Of a stretch of 64,000 nucleotides of DNA, positions 54,225 through 63,291 are shown in pieces. The notes below the pieces were generated by a model. That model made no database searches. It saw nothing but the letters and a program-made list of their open reading frames with translations, and had not been told where the DNA came from. The stretch covers positions 1 through 64,000 of the forward strand of contig CAZLEF010000024.1 in NCBI GenBank assembly GCA_964558465.1. The letters are read 5' to 3'. The first letter of the stretch is position 1, and every line of letters starts with the position of its first letter. This DNA is from JACJYC01 sp964558465 (lineage in GTDB: Bacteria; Bacteroidota; Bacteroidia; Chitinophagales; Saprospiraceae). A program made the translations under genes and the position numbers.

Positions 54225-54815
54225 ATGAAAAACTGGCTGAAAATGAGTCGGAAGGAAAAAATGGACAAAGAAAAAAAATCAGGCGCCGCTACCGGCGATA
54301 ACGACGATCCCGGTCAGGATGGGGCAAAGGTGGAAAACCTGGAGTCGGCAGAAAATCAGGATTCAACCGAAGGTACGATCCAGGCTTTGCAGCAACAATA
54401 TGATGAGCTCCAGGATAAATATCTGAGGCTTTATGCCGAATTTGATAATTTCAAAAGGCGTACCATCAAAGAGAAGCTGGATTTGATCAAATCTGCAGGA
54501 CAGGACATTTTGACATCGCTTCTGCCCGTTCTTGACGATTTTGACAGGGCGAAGAAAAACGCCGAATCCGGTGGAGAAACCCTGAGCGAGGGGGTCCTCC
54601 TGGTGTACAATAAGATGTTCAACATCCTTCAGCAGCGCGGTCTTAAGCCAATGGAAAGTATCGGAGCGTCTTTTGATCCGGAGTTGCACGAAGCGGTTAC
54701 AGAAATCCCCGCCCCATCGGCTGAATTGAAAGGCAAGGTGGTCGATACCATCGAAAAAGGATATTGGCTTAACGATAAAATAATCCGCCACGCCAAAGTG
54801 GTGGTTGGAAGCTGA
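54225..54815 (+). CDS. grpE: Nucleotide exchange factor GrpE
   Basis: GrpE releases ADP from DnaK. The 196-aa product has a charged N-terminal tail, the long dimerisation coiled coil (IQALQQQYDELQDKYLRLYA then EFDNFKRRTIKEK), LLPVLDDFDRAKK and the C-terminal beta domain with the GrpE signature LHEAVTEIPAPSAELKGKVV, ending GYWLNDKIIRHAKVVVG. Its promoter region resembles that of clpB. dnaJ follows after 113 bases and is probably in the same operon; dnaK is not in the window. Confidence 0.97.
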   Translation: MKNWLKMSRKEKMDKEKKSGAATGDNDDPGQDGAKVENLESAENQDSTEGTIQALQQQYDELQDKYLRLYAEFDNFKRRTIKEKLDLIKSAGQDILTSLLPVLDDFDRAKKNAESGGETLSEGVLLVYNKMFNILQQRGLKPMESIGASFDPELHEAVTEIPAPSAELKGKVVDTIEKGYWLNDKIIRHAKVVVGS

Positions 54816-54928
54816 CCCGGTTCAATACCATGGAACGATCGCTGGCAGGAAAATGCAAATTAATCATGCAGGCCATCAGGCGTTAAACCGCAAAACTGGC
54901 TGAACAGAACCTTCTCATCGCATAAATA

Positions 54929-56086
54929 ATGGCAAAAAAAGATTTCTACGAAATATTGGGCATCGACCGGAATGTTGGCCAGGATGAAATCAAAAAGGCT
55001 TACCGCAAGTTGGCGTTGAAATATCACCCGGATAAAAACCCGGGCGACAAACAGGCGGAAGATAAGTTCAAGGAAGCAGCAGAAGCTTATGAAGTACTTA
55101 GCGATCCCGATAAAAAAGCGCGTTACGACCGATACGGTCATGCAGGTGTTGACCCCAACACAGGCGGGTTCAGCGGCAGCGGCATGACCATGGATGATAT
55201 CTTCCAGCAATTCGGAGATATCTTTGGGGATTCCGGAAGCCCATTTGATTCCTTTTTCGGCGGCGGACGATCCGGCAAAACCCGCTCCAACGGTGAACGG
55301 GGCGCCAACCTGCGGGTAAAATTATCCCTCACCCTCGAAGAAATCTCGGCGGGGGTTCACAAAAAAATCAAAGTCAAAAAACAGGTCAATTGCGACGTCT
55401 GCGGCGGGAGCGGCGCCAAGGATTCCGGATCCGTTCAGACTTGTGGAACCTGCCGGGGGGCGGGCTACGTACGTCAGGTCAGAAGCACTTTTCTCGGGCA
55501 AATGCAAACCACCGCGCCCTGCCCTACCTGTAACGGATCGGGCCAAACCATCACCGCTCATTGCCCCAAATGTAAAGGAGACGGCCGGACCTACGGAGAA
55601 GAAACCATTGAACTGGACATCCCGGCCGGCGTAGAAGAAAACATCCAGCTTTCCCTCCGGGGTAAAGGTAACGCTGGCAAACGCGGGGGCCCGCCTGGCG
55701 ACCTGCTGGTCAGCATCGATGAAGTGCCGCACGAATACCTCCAGCGCGACGGCATGAACATCGTACACGAACTATACCTGAATTTTGCGGACGCTTCTCT
55801 TGGTACTTCCGTAGAAGTGCCTACGATTGAGGGGAATGTAAAAATTAAAATCCCGCCAGGCACCCAATCGGGGAAAATACTGCGGCTCAAGGAAAAAGGG
55901 CTTCCGTCTGTTCAAAGCTACGGACGCGGGGATCAACTGATCCACGTGAACGTTTGGACGCCCAAAAAGCTGACGGAAGAAGAAAAAGCGCTGCTTGAAA
56001 AAATGCGCAATCTGCCCAACTTCCAACCCCAACCCACCAAAGGGGAAAAAGGGTTTTTTGAAAGAATGCGGGATATCTTTAAATAA
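54929..56086 (+). CDS. dnaJ: Chaperone protein DnaJ
   Basis: DnaJ delivers substrates to DnaK and stimulates its ATPase. The 385-aa product has all type I domains: J domain (residues 1-70, with HPD in KYHPDKNPGD), Gly/Phe-rich linker (about 75-115), four CxxCxGxG zinc motifs (CDVCGGSG, CGTCRGAG, CPTCNGSG, CPKCKGDG) and the C-terminal substrate domains. It lies downstream of grpE. gldH starts 29 bases after the stop. A -24/-12-like TGGCA...TGC sequence before it has 9-base spacing and was not accepted as a promoter. Confidence 0.98.
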   Translation: MAKKDFYEILGIDRNVGQDEIKKAYRKLALKYHPDKNPGDKQAEDKFKEAAEAYEVLSDPDKKARYDRYGHAGVDPNTGGFSGSGMTMDDIFQQFGDIFGDSGSPFDSFFGGGRSGKTRSNGERGANLRVKLSLTLEEISAGVHKKIKVKKQVNCDVCGGSGAKDSGSVQTCGTCRGAGYVRQVRSTFLGQMQTTAPCPTCNGSGQTITAHCPKCKGDGRTYGEETIELDIPAGVEENIQLSLRGKGNAGKRGGPPGDLLVSIDEVPHEYLQRDGMNIVHELYLNFADASLGTSVEVPTIEGNVKIKIPPGTQSGKILRLKEKGLPSVQSYGRGDQLIHVNVWTPKKLTEEEKALLEKMRNLPNFQPQPTKGEKGFFERMRDIFK

Positions 56087-56115
56087 CAGCCTCCGGAATG
56101 GCTTAACCCAGATAT

Positions 56116-56610
56116 ATGAGATACGCCGTTGTGATTTTCATGCTATTCATCATCGGGTTTGGCCTGACGAGTTGCAGTAAAAACAATGTTTACAATGAAA
56201 CATTGGAAATTCCGGGCGGTGTCTGGAACTACCCGAATGTATTGCAATTCGATTTTGAAATAAGGGATACCCTTTCTGTCTATAACCTGGATCTGGAAAT
56301 AGAACACAGCCCGGATTTTTCGTACCAAAACCTCTACTCCCGGATTTTTACGGGCTTCCCGTCGGGTGAGCGCCTCGAAAAGATCCTTTCCCTCGAATTG
56401 GCGGATAAAACCGGCAAGTGGCAGGGCAAATGCAGCAGCAACCATTGCAAATTGAATATTCCGATCCAGGAAAATGCCTATTTCAACCAGGTCGGCAAGT
56501 ATTCATTGGCGTTGGAGCAATATATGCGGCAGGATAGCCTTCCAGGGGTATTTGCGGTCTCTTTAATCATTAGAAAGTCGGGGAGTGAACGAACCCTGCC
56601 GGAAAATTGA
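56116..56610 (+). CDS. gldH: Gliding motility lipoprotein GldH
   Basis: GldH is an outer-membrane-associated lipoprotein needed for gliding and T9SS function in Flavobacterium. The 164-aa product has a lipoprotein signal (MRYAVVIFMLFIIGFGLTSC, lipidated Cys20), then the family body with NVYNETLEIPGGVWNYPNVL, DTLSVYNLDLEIEHSPDFSY and LNIPIQENAYFNQVGKYSLA. It directly follows dnaJ (29 bases) and is consistent with the T9SS cargo proteins elsewhere in the window. Confidence 0.93.
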   Translation: MRYAVVIFMLFIIGFGLTSCSKNNVYNETLEIPGGVWNYPNVLQFDFEIRDTLSVYNLDLEIEHSPDFSYQNLYSRIFTGFPSGERLEKILSLELADKTGKWQGKCSSNHCKLNIPIQENAYFNQVGKYSLALEQYMRQDSLPGVFAVSLIIRKSGSERTLPEN

Positions 56611-56924
56611 GCGCCAGGTTTTTTTAGGAAGTATCAGATTTTGTTGCGGTTTGTCATTAAAATTGCAAAAACAAACCATCTCCACAAAAACAAGTACGCC
56701 TATTTTTGCGCATCCATTTGACCAAAGTTGGAAATTCGCCCATAGACCTGATCGTGCCTGACCCGGCGGAGTATTTGAATATTTGCTCCGGTGCATGAGG
56801 GCGGCCTCGAAATAGCAAGTACCTTTTTTTCAAAGCTCATGGGCTTTTGAACCTTACCTGCCGTTTTGATGAGCCGGTTGAACCCTGTAACTGGCAATTT
56901 ATCACCAATCAATAAACGGTCTTT
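56611..56924. other. 314-base intergenic region
   Basis: TATTTTTG at 56701-56708 matches the -7 box but lacks a TTG 19-21 bases upstream and lies 217 bases before the next ATG. A weak hairpin (TTCAAAGC/GCTTTTGAA) lies near 56829-56852. No gene is seen. Confidence 0.4.
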
Positions 56925-59123
56925 ATGAAAAGAATCTTTACATTTCTGATTCTGTTGTCCATCTTGGGATCTCATCCGCTGTCTGCCCAATTGGCGCCAG
57001 GCAGTATCGCCCCGGATTTCACGGGCACAGATATCAACGGCAATACCTGGACGTTGTACGAACTGCTGGATCAAGGCAAGTCTGTTGTCCTGGATATTTC
57101 GGCCACCTGGTGCGCTCCTTGCTGGGATTATCACAATACTCAAGCATTGGAGAACCTTTACGAACAGTATGGGCCGGATGGAACAGATGAGTTTATGGTC
57201 CTTTTTATTGAAGGAGATCCAACCACGGGCATGGAAGACCTTCAGGGCGCTACAGAAGAAACCCAGGGCAACTGGATAGCCGGCACAGCCTATCCAATTA
57301 TTGACGACGCCAGTATTGCCGATCTGTACGAGATCACCTACTTTCCAACGATCTACCACATTTGCCCCAGCCGCATTGTAACCGAAGTGGAAACGATTAC
57401 AACAGAGGAGCACTATCAGAAAAAAGGCGATTGCCCGCAGCCATTCGGCGCGAACAATGGTTCTTTGCTCTTCTATTCAGGCTTCAAAGGGGCATTTTGC
57501 CAGGAAAAAACCTTTACGCCGGCTGCCAAATTCCAAAACCTTGGGACGGACACGATCAAATCCGCAACCATTGTACTGACGGTGAACGGAGTGGCAACAG
57601 ATACGCTGGAATGGATTGGCAGCCTGACCAAATTCCAAATCTCGGATGTGTCTTTTGCAGAATTCTCGGTTAACGCCGATACGGATATCAGCATCTCCAT
57701 CGCTTCCGTGAACGGTACAGCAGACGAAGATACCAGTAACGACTCGGTCACAGCAAGTATAGAAAGGGCCGTAATTGCCGATAATTCGGTGCTTGACCTC
57801 GTGATGAACACGGATCAATATGCTTACGAAACCTACTGGGAACTGGTCGATGGCGTCGGAAATGCCGTTTATACAGGAGGAAACCAAGGCCTTTTCTCCA
57901 GCCCGCCCCAGATTCATCCGGATTCTTATATCGCCAACGGGCAGTATAGTTTCGAATTACCCCTTCCAAAAGACGGTTGTTACGAATTCAGGGTGTACGA
58001 CCTGTATGGCGATGGCATGTGTTGCCAGTTTGGGCAGGGTGGATACCAAATCACAAATGACAGCGGAACGGTTCTGGCTGCCGGTGGGCAGTTCGAAGAT
58101 CAGATTTCGCATTTGTTTGAAATCTCGGGCGCCGAAGAGGTGTTGGACAATGCCCAGATTGTGGTCTACACGGGTGAGCGCGGCGAATTTTGCCATTCGG
58201 TCTCATACGCGCCTTCCGTCGCTTTCCAGAATATCGGCAACAATCCGGTCACTTCCGCCGACTTCCAACTGAGTGTGGCCGGCGAAATCGTCGAAACCTA
58301 TAACTGGACCGGCAACCTTGCGCCGTTGGATTTCACCCTTGTCAATTTCAGCGAGGTAACGCTGAATGAAACCGGAGCGGTTTCCGTCGGGATTTTGAAC
58401 GTGAATGGCCAGGCCGACGAGAAGACGTATAAAAACACTTATGCCGTTGCGCTGAACCGTCAGCCTGTAACCCTTTTTGATACCTTGACACTCAGGTTGA
58501 GAACGGATACTTACGGCGTCGAAACGTTCTGGTACGTAGCCAATGAGCTTGGCGATATCGTGGCTTCCGGCGGCAATCCGAATGTCGGCCCGAACGGCGG
58601 CGGAACAGGCGATCCCCCCAACCATCCGGACGCTTACGGCGCCAACCGGAACTATACGATTCCGATCATTGTACCGGCTAACGGATGTTATGAGTTTTCA
58701 ATGGTCGATGCCTATGCCGACGGCATGTGCTGCCAATATGGACAAGGCTCTTTCTCTCTTGAAGATGAAGGAGGCATGATACTCGCTCAAGGCGGCCAGT
58801 TCGGAGCATATGACCGCAATGGATTTGAGGTGAACAAACCCGTTGCAACGACTGACCTGATCGAAGTGGCGGAAATGAAATTATTCCCCAATCCGGTTTC
58901 GACCTCATTGAATATCTCGTTCAGCCTCGACAGGGGTTTGCCGCTGGAGATAGGCATTCAAAACACCCTGGGCCAACAGGTATCCCCTTTGCAAAGCGCC
59001 CGGTTTGCAGCCGGTAAACACCAGTTGACCCTCGATGTCCGGAGTCTGTCGAACGGTATTTATTTCCTGACGGTTCGCAGCGCCGAACGCAGCGTGAGTT
59101 ACCGGTTTGTGGTGAATCGTTAA
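56925..59123 (+). CDS. T9SS-secreted redoxin-domain protein with two duplicated modules
   Basis: The 732-aa product has a signal peptide (MKRIFTFLILLSILGSHPLS) and a redoxin domain (residues about 25-165) with DISATWCAPCWDYHN (Cys63 and Cys66). Two similar modules of about 230 aa follow. Each has a CARDB-like part (VYTGERGEFCHSVSYAPS, compare LFYSGFKGAFCQEKTFTPA) and a part with the marker GDGMCC or ADGMCC (GCYEFRVYDLYGDGMCCQFG, GCYEFSMVDAYADGMCCQYG). The C-terminus is a type A T9SS sorting domain (LFPNPVSTSLNISFSL, LSNGIYFLTVRSAE). It should sit outside the cell. A redox role for the CxxC in an exported protein is possible but unproven. Confidence 0.9.
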   Translation: MKRIFTFLILLSILGSHPLSAQLAPGSIAPDFTGTDINGNTWTLYELLDQGKSVVLDISATWCAPCWDYHNTQALENLYEQYGPDGTDEFMVLFIEGDPTTGMEDLQGATEETQGNWIAGTAYPIIDDASIADLYEITYFPTIYHICPSRIVTEVETITTEEHYQKKGDCPQPFGANNGSLLFYSGFKGAFCQEKTFTPAAKFQNLGTDTIKSATIVLTVNGVATDTLEWIGSLTKFQISDVSFAEFSVNADTDISISIASVNGTADEDTSNDSVTASIERAVIADNSVLDLVMNTDQYAYETYWELVDGVGNAVYTGGNQGLFSSPPQIHPDSYIANGQYSFELPLPKDGCYEFRVYDLYGDGMCCQFGQGGYQITNDSGTVLAAGGQFEDQISHLFEISGAEEVLDNAQIVVYTGERGEFCHSVSYAPSVAFQNIGNNPVTSADFQLSVAGEIVETYNWTGNLAPLDFTLVNFSEVTLNETGAVSVGILNVNGQADEKTYKNTYAVALNRQPVTLFDTLTLRLRTDTYGVETFWYVANELGDIVASGGNPNVGPNGGGTGDPPNHPDAYGANRNYTIPIIVPANGCYEFSMVDAYADGMCCQYGQGSFSLEDEGGMILAQGGQFGAYDRNGFEVNKPVATTDLIEVAEMKLFPNPVSTSLNISFSLDRGLPLEIGIQNTLGQQVSPLQSARFAAGKHQLTLDVRSLSNGIYFLTVRSAERSVSYRFVVNR

Positions 59124-59149
59124 TTATTCAGTTTTGACGTCCAGCCGCT

Positions 59150-59184
59150 ATGTTCAGGCATGCATATTTGGCTTGCCTGAACAT
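59150..59184 (+). terminator. Terminator after the redoxin T9SS gene
   Basis: A perfect 11-bp stem ATGTTCAGGCA/TGCCTGAACAT with a 13-base loop, followed by TTTGCTT. It begins at the first in-frame ATG (59150) of the next frame, so that gene most likely starts at 59219. Confidence 0.8.
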
Positions 59185-59218
59185 TTTGCTTAAATTGGGC
59201 ATCGAAAAAAATAAGCCT

Positions 59219-59890
59219 ATGAAAAAATCAATACTCCTTGTGTTCGCTTGTCTTGGTTCTTTTTACCTGAGTTCTCAAATCAGTTTTTTACCGGATACCG
59301 TAATGGTACACAACATTACGCCGGATATTACGGACGCGCCCGGGCACAGTAAAGTGAAAAATAACGGGATACAGGTAAAAACCTTTAAATGGGAACGGAC
59401 GGAGATCCAACTATCTGAGGGTTGGCAAAGCGCTGTTTGCGACAAAAATCAATGTTATTTTCCAGAGGTTACGAGTAAAGAATTTACGCTTGGCCCTTCT
59501 GAAGAAGGTACGATGGACGTCCATGTCTACCCCAATAATCATGAGGGCGCCGCCATCGTTCAGGTTGTGGTAACAGATTTGATCAATGTAAATAACACAG
59601 CTACAGGGATCTACTTTTTCAATCCATCGGTGGCAACCAGTACAACGGATGTCCGAATTGCCCGGGTGAAGGTTTATCCCAACCCGGCCGCAGGGGTGTT
59701 TACGATAAGTGAAAACCAGGTTGCCGCTCATATCGAGGTCTTTAATATGGCGGGAAGAAAAATGAAATCTTTCAACTATGCCAATGGGGATTGGTACGAT
59801 ATCAGCGACCTGCCGCGCGGCGCTTATTTTATCAGGCTGATTGACAAATCTGCGCAAACCCTGGTAACCAGGCTGTTGCAGAAACTATAA
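59219..59890 (+). CDS. Small T9SS-secreted protein
   Basis: The 223-aa product starts at 59219 (signal MKKSILLVFACLGSFYLSSQ). A single beta-rich domain of about 120 residues (DTVMVHNITPDITDAPGHSK, then EFTLGPSEEGTMDVHVYPNN) resembles a secreted Ig-like module; I do not recognise a named family. The last 75 residues are a type A T9SS sorting domain (VKVYPNPAAGVFTIS, LPRGAYFIRLID). A terminator hairpin immediately upstream argues for an independent transcript. Confidence 0.85.
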   Translation: MKKSILLVFACLGSFYLSSQISFLPDTVMVHNITPDITDAPGHSKVKNNGIQVKTFKWERTEIQLSEGWQSAVCDKNQCYFPEVTSKEFTLGPSEEGTMDVHVYPNNHEGAAIVQVVVTDLINVNNTATGIYFFNPSVATSTTDVRIARVKVYPNPAAGVFTISENQVAAHIEVFNMAGRKMKSFNYANGDWYDISDLPRGAYFIRLIDKSAQTLVTRLLQKL

Positions 59891-59895
59891 TAAGG

Positions 59896-59954
59896 TTGGC
59901 AGTCCACCGGTCCGGAATGCCCGGTAACAGGCAAACGGACGGATGGACTGCCAA
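59896..59954. terminator. Bidirectional terminator-like inverted repeat between convergent genes
   Basis: TTGGCAGTCCA (59896-59906) and TGGACTGCCAA (59944-59954) are perfect 11-bp inverted copies. They sit between the T9SS gene and the ComEA-like gene, which converge. The loop is long (37 bases) and holds a further GC-rich partial stem. Confidence 0.65.
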
Positions 59955-59959
59955 ACAAT

Positions 59960-61081
59960 TTAGTCGTAACTTAAATAAGGCCGGATCTTTTCAATCACCC
60001 CAGGCGGAAGCGCCAGGACCTTTTTCACGTCTTCGATACTGCCGAAAGGCCCATGTTGTTCCCGGTACCGGGCGATGGCAGCCGCCTTTTTCCAATCCAG
60101 ATAAGGGTGGTTTTTCATTTCTTCAACCGTGGTTGTGTTGATCTGCATATAACGAAACAACGGAGAGCCTTTTAATTGGGGTTTTATTTGCTGAAAAGTG
60201 CTGTCCGGCAATCCAAAAGTTTCGCCTACCTGTTCAGGATTGACAAATCCGCCCAGTTTTTCCCGGAAACCGACAATGCGTTTTGAAAAGGTAGGCCCTA
60301 TGCCCTTCAATTGGGTCCATTCGTCCGCAGTGGCCGTATTGATGTCAATAACAGGTTGGAGATCATCCGGCCTGTACACGGCCCTGACGCCCGATGCCGT
60401 TTCGGCTGATACCGGTTGCTGCAAGGTATTTTCTTCGATCCGGATAAATGGCGCAAGCCGGGTAAAACTTTCCTCCGAAAGGGTATAGATCTTCTTCAAA
60501 TCTTCCGGGCGCCTGAACCGGCCTCCTTTGTCCCGGTAGTTCAGAATGGATCTGGCTGTTTTCCCGGGCAGGCCCAATTTTTGGAACTCAGGACCTGAGG
60601 CGGTATTGGGGTCAAAAAAGAACATTTCAGGCAAAACATCATTGGGTTGATCCATTTTCTTTTGCTCCGTCGGGGGCGGACCTATCCGGATAAACGGCTC
60701 CAGCAACTGGAAATCAGATGCTGTCAGGTTGTATAGTTTCCGAAGGTCTTCCTTCGTGCGGTAGGGGCCCACCTTTTGCCTGAAATTGATGAGCGTGCGA
60801 GCGGCCCGCTCAGAAACGCCATACCGGAGGATTTCATCAAAAGAGGCCAAATTTGGGTCAAAAAACGTCAAATTGGCAGCAGGCGCAAGCGCGGTGTCAA
60901 CTGCATTCCATTCACGTATAACGGCCCTGAATGCAGCGAAATCGGCTTCTGTCGAAGGCCTGAACAGGTTGGATAAAAGCCTGGGCAACAAGAACAAAAG
61001 AAAGCATAATATCAATAAGGTAAAAGCGCCTCTCCGTTCAGTCTTGTTGAAATAAAAGAACGCGTTTTTTTGATTTTTCAT
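59960..61081 (-). CDS. Membrane-anchored ComEA-like helix-hairpin-helix protein
   Basis: The ATG at 61081 (MKNQKNAFFYFNKTERRGAF) gives 373 aa; an ATG at 61171 would overlap comEC. An N-terminal membrane helix (LLILCFLLFLLPRLLSNLF) anchors it. Four helix-hairpin-helix units follow: FDEILRYGVSERAARTLINF, FQKLGLPGKTARSILNYRDK, TQLKGIGPTFSKRIVGFREK and MKNHPYLDWKKAAAIARYRE. HHH motifs bind DNA; ComEA is the DNA-uptake receptor of competence systems. It starts 11 bases after the comEC stop. Four HHH units instead of the single pair of classical ComEA is a Bacteroidota-type variant. Confidence 0.85.
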   Translation of the reverse strand: MKNQKNAFFYFNKTERRGAFTLLILCFLLFLLPRLLSNLFRPSTEADFAAFRAVIREWNAVDTALAPAANLTFFDPNLASFDEILRYGVSERAARTLINFRQKVGPYRTKEDLRKLYNLTASDFQLLEPFIRIGPPPTEQKKMDQPNDVLPEMFFFDPNTASGPEFQKLGLPGKTARSILNYRDKGGRFRRPEDLKKIYTLSEESFTRLAPFIRIEENTLQQPVSAETASGVRAVYRPDDLQPVIDINTATADEWTQLKGIGPTFSKRIVGFREKLGGFVNPEQVGETFGLPDSTFQQIKPQLKGSPLFRYMQINTTTVEEMKNHPYLDWKKAAAIARYREQHGPFGSIEDVKKVLALPPGVIEKIRPYLSYD

Positions 61082-61092
61082 GGCAGAGCGGG

Positions 61093-63198
61093 TTAAAGAT
61101 TCTGAATAAAAGCGCCGTGTTCGGCAGTAAAATGAAAAGGAATGCCGGTTTTCAGGCAAGCCTTTTTCCACAACCGGGCAGTCTTCCAGCTATTGGATCC
61201 ATCCAATACTACCCTTGCCGGCTTGTAATAATGATCCAATTGATCCGGATCAAACGAAGGATTATTCCTGACCAGCAGCAGATCCAATCCAACCGGTACG
61301 GGGGGCGGCCTTGGCAGGGGTTGGTCGAGGATATAAAAGGTAAATTGAAAAAACTGGAGAAAAGGCCCTTGTTTAAAAAAATGATTTGACAGGGTTACAT
61401 CAGGGGTTTTCAGCGGCCAATATTCGGTCTTCCGGATGTTTCTGAAAGCTTTGTAATTGGAAGAAGCGCGTACCAGGCGAGTGTCACCCATGTCCAGATC
61501 GCTGAAACTCAGCGCATGATGGCCCGTGAAAAGATCAAAGGCGCTAAAACGAGGAATATGGTAGATAACCAACTCCCTGGTACCGGTATGATGCAACGAC
61601 CGTAAATTGACCAGAAGTCCGGAAAGTAACCATGCAGCGAAGCCCCAATAAGCCGGTCGCAGCTTGCGTACGCCCACGACCCACATCAGATTCCCGGTTA
61701 TAAAGTATCCGAGAAATAAACCGGGTACTCCAATCCACAGGCCATTGATCAATGCGCCGGGCATTTTCTGTATAATAAAGATCAGCTTATTCATGACCCG
61801 GATCAAAAAGTGGAAAATGGTTCCCACGCTCTCTCCAAGGATGGGGACAGGATCGGTTGCCAGCAAAAGAATGCCTAAGGGCAAGATGAGGGAGGCCAGC
61901 GGTACGACGATCAACCCGGAAAGCCAGAAATAAACGGGGAATTGATGGAATATGTACAATGTCAGGGGAAACGTGGTCATCTGAGCGCCCAGGCCAACGG
62001 TCGTCAATTTCCAGATTTCCCGCCCTGCGCGGTTGCCGATATACCAAAGACGGTAGAGCGGACCTTGAAAAAAAACAATCCCCACAACCGCCAGGTAGGA
62101 TAATTGGAAGCCAATATCAAAAAGCAGATAGGGATTCAGGCAGATCAGGCAAAATGCCGAAGCGGCCAAAGTGTTGTAGATATTGGATTGCCGGTTGATG
62201 GACCGGCCGATGATAATGAAGCTGAACATGGTCGCTGCTCTGAGTGCAGAAGGAGATGCGCCGGTGAAAACGGCAAACATCCAAACGCCTGCCAAAAGCA
62301 GGATGGCATGCAAGACCCTGGCCGGCCTGTTTTTTCGTTTCAGGAAACTGAGGAGGAACCCAAGGCCAATGTACACCAGGCCGACATGCAAACCCGAAAC
62401 AGACAAGACATGGATCGCTCCGGTTTCGGAATAGGCAGCGTAAACCTCTGCGCTCACCTCATCGCGGTAACCCAAAACCAATGCCGCCCCGATAGCGTAT
62501 TCATCCTCTCCGGGCAGATGGCGCCTGAAAACCCGGAGACAATATCGCATCAGGCGGGTTGTCCACCCGGTCCAGTTATAGTGATGGGAGGAATTGTGGA
62601 TTGGTTTCCAATTTCCGCTATTCACGCTGCATTGGAAATGAAACCCCTTTTGCCGCATATGCCGGCCAAAATCAAATGCTTTGGGGTTCAAAGGCGGGTT
62701 AAAGGGCGCCGGCCGACCCCTGAAAGCCACCAGATCACCGGCAGAAAGCCTTGCTGACTGTGTATCAGCGGGCAAAAACACAAGTAAATGACCACAAACC
62801 GGAATGGGTGAATCGGAAAGTTGAGTAGCCGCAGATTGTACCTCCAACTCAAGCCGCAGGTTTTTTTCTCCGTTCCTGATTTGCCGGATTTTGGCCAAAA
62901 AGAAGGCTTCCTGCTGAGTCTCCAGAAAGCGGAAATGGCCGGGGAGGTGCAGGTCCTGGTGCAGGAACCCCAACAAATATCCCAGATGTATCAGGGCGAG
63001 GTACAGGATAATCCCGAAGCGTCTTCGTTTGGAGTGCTCCGTGGAGCTGTTTTTTAGCCGGAAGAGAAAACACAAGGAAAGCAAGAGAATTGCCCCGGAG
63101 GCATAGGCAATACAAACAGTATCCCACCAGAAGGCCACAAGAATACCCATGACCAAAAATGGCAGGAACCGGAGAAAGGGCGTTTCATGCCAGTTCAT
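61093..63198 (-). CDS. comEC: DNA internalisation channel ComEC/Rec2, with a diverged C-terminal domain
   Basis: The 701-aa product has the ComEC N-terminal DUF4131 (about residues 1-190) and the central Competence channel domain with about eight helices, including VLSVSGLHVGLVYIGLGFLL, GASPSALRAATMFSFIIIGR and NTLAASAFCLICLNPYLLFD. The last 180 residues replace the usual metallo-beta-lactamase domain; they begin VIYHIPRFSAFDLFTGHHAL, and no HxHxDH motif is visible. ComEC moves single-stranded DNA across the inner membrane. The shortened or diverged tail is common in Bacteroidota. It is paired with the HHH protein 11 bases downstream. Confidence 0.92.
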   Translation of the reverse strand: MNWHETPFLRFLPFLVMGILVAFWWDTVCIAYASGAILLLSLCFLFRLKNSSTEHSKRRRFGIILYLALIHLGYLLGFLHQDLHLPGHFRFLETQQEAFFLAKIRQIRNGEKNLRLELEVQSAATQLSDSPIPVCGHLLVFLPADTQSARLSAGDLVAFRGRPAPFNPPLNPKAFDFGRHMRQKGFHFQCSVNSGNWKPIHNSSHHYNWTGWTTRLMRYCLRVFRRHLPGEDEYAIGAALVLGYRDEVSAEVYAAYSETGAIHVLSVSGLHVGLVYIGLGFLLSFLKRKNRPARVLHAILLLAGVWMFAVFTGASPSALRAATMFSFIIIGRSINRQSNIYNTLAASAFCLICLNPYLLFDIGFQLSYLAVVGIVFFQGPLYRLWYIGNRAGREIWKLTTVGLGAQMTTFPLTLYIFHQFPVYFWLSGLIVVPLASLILPLGILLLATDPVPILGESVGTIFHFLIRVMNKLIFIIQKMPGALINGLWIGVPGLFLGYFITGNLMWVVGVRKLRPAYWGFAAWLLSGLLVNLRSLHHTGTRELVIYHIPRFSAFDLFTGHHALSFSDLDMGDTRLVRASSNYKAFRNIRKTEYWPLKTPDVTLSNHFFKQGPFLQFFQFTFYILDQPLPRPPPVPVGLDLLLVRNNPSFDPDQLDHYYKPARVVLDGSNSWKTARLWKKACLKTGIPFHFTAEHGAFIQNL

Positions 63199-63291
63199 TT
63201 TCAGAGCGTTTTAGGTGCGCGTTTTGGGGTCAGTTGGATCTGAAACCGGCAATAAAAATAAGAAAAGGGTTGATGAATTGCAAAAAAAAGA

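Noticed and set aside
54842..54856. TGGCAGGAAAATGCA before dnaJ as a third sigma-54 promoter
   Set aside because: GG and GC are separated by 9 bases, not 10, and it lies about 75 bases before the dnaJ ATG. It may be a weak or decayed site; dnaJ is more likely read from the grpE promoter.
56701..56708. TATTTTTG as a promoter of the redoxin T9SS gene
   Set aside because: No TTG is found 17 to 23 bases upstream and the start codon is 217 bases away.
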